Origin: Owenia fusiformis
Lineage: Eukaryota > Annelida > Polychaeta > Sabellida > Oweniidae
DNA length: 64,000 nt
Assembly: GCA_903813345.2 (NCBI GenBank)
Contig: CAIIXF020000010.1
Location: 11,026,349 to 11,090,348 of the forward strand
Reading direction: 5' to 3'
Both the position numbers and the translations under genes were made by a program. Under the pieces are notes generated by a model. It saw nothing but the letters and a program-made list of their open reading frames with translations. It made no database searches and was not told the DNA's origin. Of this stretch, positions 30,857 through 42,800 are shown piece by piece; the stretch's first letter is position 1, and every line of letters starts with the position of its first letter.

Positions 30857-33800
30857 GTGATTTTTTATTTTTCTTCACATCACAGAGTGACAGAAAGAAT
30901 TTATCAGTTTGACTTCTAGTTTTCACTCATTCAAATCTCTTTTTAGTCCCTTGGTTTAGTCAAGTTATTTTTGTTGAATTGGTCGAAGACAAAGATTGAC
31001 CAACTTTGTCCTAATGTAGCTGTGATGTTCTGGTGTCATGTATTACATCGAGTCTGTAATTCTGTCAGTTGTCCAGGGCACAGGCCAGGAACTTATCGCA
31101 TCCTACGACCCCTTTAGATTGTGGTTGTACACCCGTATTATTAGTAAGCCTGTCTTTCTACAATGTCGGAGAATGAACTACGCATTGCACTATTAAATGA
31201 CCTACCTCGATACATTCCAGAGTATTTTAGAATATTTTTATGTTGTTAGATCGCTAATTGTATGGGTTTATCGGCAGAACAAAGAGATTTTAGTTTTTAC
31301 ATCGGAAATATATCAGCAATTTTGAAAATGTTGGAAGGGGAATTCCCCAGGGATTTCCCTTATGACTGGTGCATGCCGGGAACTGAATGGATCGAGGAAT
31401 TTGACGGTTGAAATAAGTTAAATATTACACGCAAATATTGCTTTCAAAAATGAAAATATCTTCGTTCTGCCGATAAACCCATACAATTGGCAATCTAACA
31501 ACATAAAAAAAATTCTAAAATACTCTGGAATGTATCGAGGTAGGTCATTTAATAGGGCAATGCGTAGTTCATTCTCCAACATTGTAGAAAGACAGGCTTA
31601 CTAATAATACGGGCGTACGACCACAATCTAAAGTGGTCGGTAGGATACCATAAGCCAGGAACATGTATAATTAGTGCAAAATCACAATTTGTCTTAAGTA
31701 AATTTTTTCTTAGTGGACTCTAAGCACAATTTTTGTTCATGTTTCCGGGTCTGTGGTCCAGGGTTAAGATCTACCTGTATGTTGCCTCTATATCCAAAAT
31801 GAAATGTATTATTACAGATAGTTTAGAGAACTATTCCAGACTCGTGGAATTGTTGAAACTGATAACCGACAGGTATAAATTTTCTTTCTCATCTAGCGAT
31901 CCAATCTACCTACCTAGCATATACTTATTTTACTTGTAGACATTGGTGGGTAGACAACAACATTGTCTGCCTAAAGCAGAATGGGACTTTGGAAGTATAT
32001 GGTCCATGTTTAGAGGAGAATGATTGGAACATTGTAGCAACAATGACACAAAATGATATAGCAAGCCTCATCACACAACATGGGGGACCAGGTAAATAAT
32101 ACAGAGTTGCCACCGTCAGGAAAAAGTTAGATTACAATCTAAAATGATACATGAAATGGCAAGAAATACATTTACTCCAACCATGTCAATGCATTCATTC
32201 AATAGTATTGTCATTATGTTGCTAAAAACAAAGTATATGCTCAGCTCAGAGAAATTCATGCTTGATCAGGGATTTCTGATTTGAAAATATTGGGGCAACC
32301 CAATGACAACATTTTAGTTAAATTTTAGTACATGTTAAATAAATAGCCAATTTTTGTGAAAAATCAGAAAATGCCCAGTTAAAAAATTGCATTTCTTGAC
32401 AAAGAAAAGATGGAGATTTGACTCTATTACTATGAAGTCAACTTTGTCTGATTTCTAACAAGAACCAAGATGAACACATGTGGCTGTTTTCTTGAGGCTT
32501 TGTGGTGGACTGTCACTGCTGTGTTTCAGATATGGAATTTGCTGACATAAACCTACTGAGTCAATACAATCACTGTGCAATACTAGAGTGTAATAGAGAG
32601 CATATCATACAGGTAGCTGTAAGCCAAGAAGGACAGTTAAAGGTACTAGCCTACTACAAGAAATTGCTAATGGAATCCAAGGCAATGTGTCAGCGTGATG
32701 TCATAGTTGAATTAGATGGCGATTCCTTATGTATCCTTGAAAAGTTTCCAGATAGAATGCAAATGGTACCATGCAAATCATATAAAAGGTAAACCAAAAA
32801 TGTGAATTGAAATTTCAATGTGTTTCTCAATTTAAGCTATAAAAATATGCTATTCAGTACTTGTTTCCTAGATTTATGAACGGAACTGAAGAGTTTGTTG
32901 AATCCCTTAACCCTCTACAGATTTTAGCATCTTCAAGCAAGAAAAGAGAAAACACACATTATCAATAAAGGACCTTTTAAAAAACCACAAACAACCAGAT
33001 TTTACCCCTGATACATTTACCAATGTGATATTGAGCACAGATCTGTCATATGTGGTTCTAATGGACAATGTTGAAGGTCACATTGTAACCATTGATATAA
33101 GACATTATATAGCCAAATGGAAGATCATAGAGAATTCATGCATTTATGAACAGGCACATCCTGCAGTAAGAGAATTGGATTCAGAGAGTGTACAGGTACA
33201 GGGTGTCCAATAAATAAGGTGAAAGATATTGTAACTTTCTTAATATTGCACCAATCTTGATGAAATTTCCAGAGTTTGTTGCCCAAACCTTTTTACCTTT
33301 ATTCTGTGAATTTAAAGCGTCTTCTATTTGATTGGCCAGAGTTGTGGTTGCTATAGCAACCGAAACAACAAAAAGGCGGGGCAAGTTTGTTTACGTCACA
33401 ACTTTCCAAAACATATTTACTCTTTCTGAGATCTTTATTCATACTCCCAGGTCTATTACTACCATAAATACAATATAAAAACAGTCTTAAAGTCCCATTG
33501 TTATGAAAATAAGCTATTCAACATAATGTCCATCTCTAGCTTCACACTTCTTATGCCTATTCACCCACTCTCTAAACACACTTTCAAACCCATTCTTGCC
33601 CATTTTCTGAAGTCTTGCTAAGACATGTGATCTGAGTTCATCAGTGCTTCCAAATTTATTTCCTCTCAAGCCACGCTTGAGTTCTGCATGTAAGTAAAAG
33701 TCATCGGGTGCAAGGTCTGGGGAATATGGAGGGTGTGCAAGTAGGGGTAGCCCCAGTGCCCTAATTGTTTCACTAGTGAGCATAGCTGTGTGTGAGGGGG

Positions 33801-36800
33801 CATTGTCACAGTACAGCAGAAACTTCTCTCCTGGACGTTTTTTAACGGAATGGGTTTGAAAGTGTGTTTAGAGAGTGGATGAATTTACCTTCTTCTAAGG
33901 CCACTGTATCGTGGCCTTCCAGTACAGATATATTCCTGCATGAACAAATGGTCATGTCGTAATCATAAAATTTGAAATCATATGTCCGCCATTTTTCAAC
34001 ATCAGAATTTGAATTGCGAGTTTTAGTCTTATTACCTCACCAAAAATTCCAAAACACACATAAAGTGATCAGTGTATTAGTTCACATCATCTGGATCGCT
34101 AACTTAGAATTTACAGCCAGTTACTAATGTCAGACGTTAACGACATTTCGTCCAGTTTTCGAACATCGCCATTTTTCTTGGAGCCATTTTGTTTTAATTT
34201 TAGACGAAATCCTGATGAAATCATGTCATATCTCATCAAGGAGCCGAGCTGGGTCCGGTTTGATTAATGATTTATTTATCTGACGATTTTTAAAATATTC
34301 AATAAATTTACGACACCACGGCCAGCTTTTTTCAAATAGAGTTCACAGTATTCAAGATGCAATCCCCTCTAGCCAAGTATTGGCTAGAGACTCGAGTAAG
34401 GATGAATAAGCATAAGAAGTGTATAGCTAGAGATGGACATTATGTTGAATAGCTTATTTTCATAACAATGAGACTTTAGGATTGTTTTTATATTGTATTT
34501 GTGGTAGTAATAGACCTGGGAGTATGAATAAAGCTATCAGAAATAATAAATATATTTTGGAAAGTTCTGACGTAAACAAACTTGCCCCACCTTTATGTTG
34601 TTTCGGTTGCTATAGCAACCACAACTCTGGCCAATCAAATAGAAGACGCTTTAAATTCACAGAATAAAGGTAAAAAGGTTTGATCTAGAAACTCTGGAAA
34701 TTTTATCAAGATTGGTGCAATATTAAGAAAGTTACAATATCTTTCACCTTATTTATTGGACACCCTGTACATGTATATTCTAAAGTAGTTATTACACTCC
34801 AAGAGGCTTCTCTCATTATATGGCAATCTAAATTCCTCTTTAATTTCCATTTTGTAATGTGTTATTTTTGCATCACCCAGCGAAGCTATAAGATCGCGTC
34901 CATCATCGATGAACATGTCCCCAGCCTTATCAAGTTTGTATCTTCATAAATTCTGCTGCGCAAATTCAAAAATTTGAACAATTATGAAATCTTAATTTTT
35001 GAATTCACATTTATTCTGAGATCAATATCATCATGGGCTTTAAATCAAAGTGATTGCAAATATTGTTTTTAGTGATACCTTGGAAACCCAATTTTGTGAA
35101 TATTGAACCGTTCAATACATGCGCTTGATAATTTAAATGAATTTTTAAAGGCTAGTCGCATATCAGATGCAACATGGAAAAACCAGCTTGGTGACCTTTA
35201 CCAGCGCACAAATACTCACGCTTCAAAATCAAGGGATCACCATGGTATTGCAAGTAAGCCAAAATGGACCGGATTCAAGTTGAAGCATGAAGAAATGACT
35301 AAAAGCACACAGACTAGAGATATTCATATACCTGGTGATGATGTCACTCTTAATGATGTCAGAGAAATTCATGTTGATGACACTGCCATCTATTTTATCA
35401 TACAAAAGATGGAGGCACCTGCAAAATACATCTGTTGTTACAATATCAAAGATGGAACATGGAAGAAGTTTAGGTAACAATTTATTCCCATTCTGTCATA
35501 AATCCCACTGGCACCAAATTCTCTTCTATGTGCCTGTGGAGGTGAGACACTGAGTTGAGGTAAGGCACTGAGTTGAGGTGAGACACTGAGTTGAGGTAAG
35601 GCACTGAGTTGAGGTGAGGCACTAAGTTGAGGCAAGGTTCTAAGTTAAGATGAGGCACTGAGTTGAGGTGAGGCACTGAGTTGAGGTAAGGTACTCAGTT
35701 GAGGTGAGGCACTAAGTTGAGGCAAGGTACTAAATTGAGGTAAGGCACTGAGTTGAGGCAAGGTTCTAAGTTAAGATGAGGCACTGAGTTGAGGTGAGGC
35801 ACTGAGTTGAGGTAAGGTACTCAGTTGAGGTGAGGCACTAAGTTGAGGCAAGGTGCTAAGTTGAGGTAAGGCACTGAGTTGAGTTGAGGTACTGAGTTTA
35901 GCTGAGGCACTGAGTTGAGGTGAGGTACTAAGTTAAGGCAAGATACTTAGTATAGGTAAGGCACTGAGTCGAGGCAAGCACTGAGTTGAGGTGAGGTTCT
36001 GAGTTGAGGTGAGAGGCACTGAGTAGAGGCACTGACTTGAGTTGAGGCATTGGGGTGAGATGAGACACCGAGTTGAGATAAGGCATTGTTTTGAGGTGAG
36101 GCACTGAGTTGAGGTGAGGTACTGAGTTCAGATGAGGCACTGAGTTCAGATGAGGCATTGAGTTGAGGCGAGGCATTGAGTTTATGGTTCTCATGAATTA
36201 AATGTAAAAGAAATGCTGGCAAATAATTAAACATACAATTCTATGACTACAATTCTGATTGGTTAGCTGAATCCAATCTGATTAGACAAGACTAGATCAA
36301 AGCATGTCTCATATTCAAAGTTTAAGATGAAATTCTTATTATTGAAACTATTGAAAAAAGTATGGTGATGGTTGCGGTCAACAAATCTCACCTCTCAAGT
36401 GAAAAATAACATTTTATTTTAGACATTTCTAATTGAATGATACATAAAACATTCATTTTTTAAGTTGACCTAGTTAGATAAATCTGTATATTCAGGACTT
36501 CAGTATGCTAGCCCATGGGTACAAGATAGTATGTGAAAGATATACATATAATCACAAAACTCAGTTTACTTCACATACCCTGTTTATTTCTACTTCATGT
36601 TCTCTTATTTGTAGGGTTGATCCTAACAGTGGTGTGCTATTCTCACATAACTCTGCCCTGCCTCACTTGGTTGTATCATCATCAGCCTTTTACAGCTTAA
36701 CAGTGAACCTTCAGCAGGAGAGACTCATTAACAAGGTATGCTATTGCGAGGAATTAAATGAATGATCTGAGGCATCGAAAGCTTAGGTCTTTTGATGTTC

Positions 36801-39800
36801 ACCTGATTTTACATGATATTTATATAGAGTTGAGGCAAAATTTGTAAATTCACAATTTGAAGAATGTTGATCAAAATAAGCTGATTTTTCAAGATTTATC
36901 TCACTGAATTTCAACAAAATTCAATCTATTCAACATTGAACATACCAAGGTCAATATTGAGCGTACTAGTATTAAAATGAACTATTATCAACATTTTGGT
37001 TAATATTACTTGTATCAGTATTGACATAAGAATTCCTAACCTATACAATAATCACTCCATGATTAATAACAAAATGTTAACATTGAATGTCAATGTTCAG
37101 CCTCTGTAACAAATGGAAGGTGGTGACATTTTGCATGTTAATGCCTTGTTATTTTATGGTTCCAGTTGATGGTTTATGGCAGTGCAGGGTTAGCAGATGT
37201 GTTGTGTAGACTGAACAACTGGGAATGCCACAGTATTCCTATGCACACACTGGAGATAGGTCTGAAACACAGGCAACTGGACACTGTGTTGTTCTTCCTC
37301 AGTAGCAGACAGAATGGTAAGTACAGTAGAACCTGTGTAAGGAGAACACCTTTGATGCCTCAAAATAATTATCCCACCGAACGAAGGATTTGCTACCCCG
37401 TGGAGTTGCTGTTTTTCTAGTTTGGCCAGTCCTTAGATGTATAATGTATGATTGATGAATAAAGTAGATTATCATATAAAAAATTAATTAATTGTGCTTT
37501 ACTTCATTAATACAGATGCATATAAAATTAGGTAGAATTACTGTTTTCAAAAATATGGAAATAGCATCTATATGTACATTGTGCAATCTGTTATGATTGA
37601 AAATAAATCTGTTTTTTTTAGATCTGTTAGCTTTAAAGTCATCTCTCACCGATACAGGCACCACTGCCAAACATGTTGTGTTCACAGACATGGACATCTT
37701 TCACATGGATGCTATCATAGCCTTGCTTACGACCACAATCCAGGTGAGAAATAGTATTCGAACATAACTGTATTCACCCCTTCTATAAACTGTGAACAAA
37801 GTCAACATTTCACCTGGGGTATATTCGCGAAGAATACCTTTGGTGATACATGTAATGTGTGACATCACAACGGCAGGTCATTGTAATGGCAGACCATAAT
37901 GAATATTCGAAACATTTTGGTGAGTTTTCATGTTCGAATCTTAATATAGACTTCAGAGCAGGGGTAATATCGTCGAATACACCCCTTAGGGCTAGGCACA
38001 AAAACTTTCTAACCCTTACTGAAAACGTTTGTGCCTAGCCCTGCGGGGTGTATTTGACAATATTAATCCCGCTCTTCGGTCTATATTTCTTTAGTACACC
38101 AATATATCCTGCCACCATTTGCTTCACAAAAGAAAGATATATTTCTAGTAGGCCTATAGGATATATTGACTGGTGGTGCAAGTCGCAAAGATAACTTGAG
38201 TCAACTCAGTTACAAAAAATTAAGCCAGGAGTCAATGAAAATGCATCTTTTCATGTCTTTTTTTGCTAAAATTATTAAAGAAAAATTGCATAATTCACTT
38301 CCAAAACAGTCTATTGATGCTTTATTAAATCTATCCTATTGTCTCCTGAAGAAGAAGTCACTCCGTCTCATCCCACCTTCATCTTTTATAAATCTAATCT
38401 CCTTTATCCTCTTACCTAGGAATGGCCTCTTCCTCCCTCTCGTTCTTTCATCATACCTCATCCACTTTAGTTCCCCCTCCTCATTATTTACCATTTCATC
38501 TTTCCAACCAATCTCCATTCAATTTCCCCCATCATCTCCCATCTTCAAGTTTCGCCTTCCTTATTTTCAGGAGAATCTTAGTGATCACCAATCTCTGCAG
38601 TTTGGTCAGCAGTTGCTGAGAATAACATTGAGCTATCTACACACCTTGTTGGGAACATTGTCGGAGATACACGATAACTACACATATTCTCAACCAGTCG
38701 GGCACCTGGAGATAAGTGCTGCTAAAAAAGGTATCAATTTTAATTGGTATATTATTTTAAATGAGTTTTACACATAGAAATTGTTTGATTGTACAACTGT
38801 ACTGAAGTTAAGATATATTCATTACAAAAATGAGGTCATATTTGTGCGATAACATGTAATTATATTTAGAATACTTTTCAAATGCTCACACAATTATTTC
38901 GTCATCTGTATGCTAATTGTGCCAGTGATATTTATAAAGATTTTGTTCAATTATAATTCCAAAATCTCTGTTTTTAGCCATTAATGAGTTGCAAGGAGCC
39001 ATGGAGAAACTTACATCAAATATTGTGTTTCTGCGTACATTACTGAAGACCCCTGTTGCGAGGGATGATGTCGTTGACGGTGTAGAAGTATTTGAGGAAA
39101 ATTTCCCATCACATTGGAGTCACATGTCAAATGAAGTAATAAAATTAAGTGATACGCATTATATACTTCATTTTGGTCAGCCAAATGTGATTATTTGGAA
39201 ATGAAAAACGTGATTGTTGATTACATTGAAATAGAGTCTGTTATTTTGATTTTGTAGGCAATACATTGTTCTGTATTCATCCATTCAGAGTTATTATCGT
39301 GTAATCTCATTTGCATTGTATATTATCCAGGCTGTGATCTGTGATGGTATCATAGAAGGCAACATTCCCCTTGTACAGTGCTACCTTGCTGGCAGATTCA
39401 ACACAGGGGAGGGTGACATTGCAAATATAGTGAATGTTGGCTTACAGTGGGCCCTTAAACATATCAGTGAGAGAGAAATACAAACTGCAAGGACTCTGTT
39501 CACAAATTTAGTAGGCATTCAACCTATTTGACAAAATTCTTGTTTAAAATGTTTGTAAATTGCTATGAATCAATTATTATGGGTTTCTAATGCTTGGATA
39601 TTTTTTTTATTTTTTTTTTATTTTTTATATATTTATACAAAGAATACATTAAACAAGTGCACATGTGCTTGTGGCTGGGCATCAGCATTATCAGCCACGT
39701 TATATGATGAAGATCAATTAACAGTATTCAATCAGACATTAAAATAGGGGTTCTATTTGTGGAGGGTTACAGTGGTGGGGGTGACCTAGACATTTTTACA

Positions 39801-42800
39801 TCGTTCAAAAAAGATGGCACTACATTTGAGGATATCTTAGTTTACAGCTTTAGGTAGCCTTTTATCACCATTGAGGATAAGGATGGATATGCTTGGATAT
39901 AATCCTCAGATTGTATTATTCAAGGAGTAAATCGTACAGTTGTTTGAATTCCAAGACACATCTCTTCATTTACATATCAATTATTGTCATTCTCATTCAT
40001 TGATATGCCTTTAGTCATAGTCCTTCTCCAAGACCCTAGACTCCCTCCTTATCTACTTCAATAACTATTGTTGAAGTAGGACGACGGGGGGGGGGAGGGT
40101 CTTGAGCCAAGACTACTTTAATCAGTGCTATTTTGAATTGCAGGGATTTGATGCTACATCCAAGTTGCGTCAGGTATGTTTCTTCACACCATACAAAAGT
40201 CTGCGAGACTATTTGATTGAGGAGCTTAGGAGCAAGGGTGACTTGAGTGAGTTTGAACTCGGAATGGTTGAATACCTGCATAAACTTGAGGCTTGGTACT
40301 CCTGTGTGTCATTTGATATGGCAAAGGTCCTCAGAACTGATGGAGAAGTTGTGTAAGTAATAACAAAGGCTTATGTAAACCAAATGTATGATTATGTGCC
40401 CTTGCAAATAAAATATATTTTACTTGTTATAGTGTTCAACAGGGCCCACAATTCCTTCCTGGTCAAACTGTTTTAAGGAGTTTTTTACATGTTTTTTATG
40501 AGAAAGAAAGGAGAAAAAGCCTGATCACTGAGTAATATCCCCCAACCCAATAATTGTGCTAAACTGACAATTAACTTGCAGGGAACATAGCATTTGAATA
40601 TACAAGTTCAAGTTGCGAATGGCCAAAGCACTCACCCTCACAATAAATGGAAAAACTTTACCCCGTATGCTTTCCGCCCAAACTTTGGATTTGCAAATTG
40701 TTGACCTTATGGAGTGAAAAACTGCCAAATTTTATGATATCTTGTTTTAATGTTTTTAGAGAATGGAGCGATACAACACACCTCAAAGATGTGATGTCAC
40801 AGATGGATCACCCAATAGGTGTCGCTGCAGGAGATCTTGTGGAGTCAGATTTGGCAAACTCCCAGACGTCATATTATAGTCACATGTTGTTAGAGTGGTT
40901 GAGAGGCTGGGATGATGCTACTAGACAGAGTGTGCTCATAGAGAGACTTCTCAACACTAAAGGTTTGTTTTCTTTGAACATCCAATCAAAAATACAGTAC
41001 ATGTGCATGAAACATACAATGTTGCTGGCAAAAAAATACTCATCTACATGAATACCTGATATCCAAAATACAGTCATCATGCTATGATGTAGACAGGAAC
41101 TGTTTTCAAAATAAATGACACATTATGTGCAGATGTTTCACTCTGAGTAGTCAAGAGGTTAAAATAAACTACATGTACTGTTCATTCTATTGAGTTGCTA
41201 CTTAAGTGAGGTTTAAGTGAAAATAACACAATTACATGATATATAGGGAAAAGAAATTTTAAAAATGAGAGCATTTTTAACAGGGATGTGGATTGCCCCT
41301 TGTATATTATCAGTAAAACCTTTAAATTTGAACACCTCCATAAATGGAACACTTTTCTGTGATCCATAACTTAATGTAAATTTAATGGCTTCCTGGTCAT
41401 CTCAACCCCAAGTCAACTCAACCCTGTAAAATTCAACCCCAAGTCAACTCAACCCCAAGTCAAGTCAACCCCAGTAAAACTCAACCCCAAGTCAACTCAA
41501 CCCTGTAAAACTCAACCCCAGTAAAACTCAACCCCTATATTTCTATATATTGATAAACTTATAAGAAAGTTTATTTCATAAAAACAATTCTGATGATTCA
41601 GTTTGTGATTTTCATTCTTAGACCACTGCCTTTTTAGATTATAGTTAATAATGAGTTTATCTCCAAAATGTCAATATAATCATAATCATAGGATTAAAAT
41701 ATGAGTCATTATATTAATCTTGCTAATATGTTTGTTTTGTTGTAATCCCTATGAGGTTGACACTCGTGATTATTTGGAAAACTGGAACATGACCATGATA
41801 TGTTTTGACAAAAAATGATGCAACTTCCTTCAAAATTGGGGGAAGTGTGTGTGTGCACCCCTCCTGGCTACATCTATGCTTTCAGTCTATTAATTACTAA
41901 ATGTTAATGATTTTGTTAAAGCATGTTCATATAAATAAAAAGTTATATTACATTGTTAATTATTTCTAAATTGTCTCAAATTTGATTTCAAAAGATGTCT
42001 TTAATTAAATAATTGTGTCAACTTGATGAATTATCCTTGAGCTTAACCGTTTTTTTGAATACTTTTACAACTTTCTATTCAAAGTATCATGCAAAATGCT
42101 AGATTTTCAGAAATGAATGACTAAAATTATTCATCATAAAAAAATCAAATTAGACATTGCACAAATGAAAAGGGTTGAGTTTTACTGGGGTTGAGTTTTA
42201 CAGGGTTGAGTTGACTTGGGGTTGAGTTTTACTGGGGTTGACTTGACTTGGGGTTGAGGTGACTTGGGGTTGAGTTGGACTGGGTTGAGATGACTTGGGG
42301 TTGAGATGACCTGTCACCATTTAATGTACATTTGATTGGTCATCAAAAATATTTTTTCGATAATTTTTTTAGATCTCCTTAATGAGCAGATTACTCCAGA
42401 TGTGATGTTGGACTATTTGGTGAGACACAATGCCACAGAGGCACTGCTTGCATGGGTGAGGGATGGGGAGAGCATTCCTGGATTAGGTAAAGTTTTAAGT
42501 GACTAGCATCTTCCCTTTACACTACATTGCGACAATTATGAAGTTTGACCAACCCCCATCCTGTCTGTTTCATTAAACAGTAACTCTTTGCCATCTGGAC
42601 CAATTCTGAATCACTGGATTTCAATCTGTTGGATGGGTATTCCTAGAGACATTGAGAACATGCATATTTTGCGAGTATACTCTAAGATTCAGACTCAGAC
42701 CCTCCATTCTCTTTCTTTTCAGAACTATTAAAGGCCATATGCAATTGGTTTTCTTAACAATAAATATTTTATTTTCATCATGATTACATCACAATTACAT

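Noticed and set aside
35438-36234. Leucine/serine repeat ORFs (NSVPHL, SASPQL)
   Set aside because: Reverse-strand reading of the 18-bp intronic minisatellite.
38166-38777. 203-residue ORF
   Set aside because: The first two thirds read an intronic pyrimidine tract. Only the part from 38571 is SPG11 exon 10.
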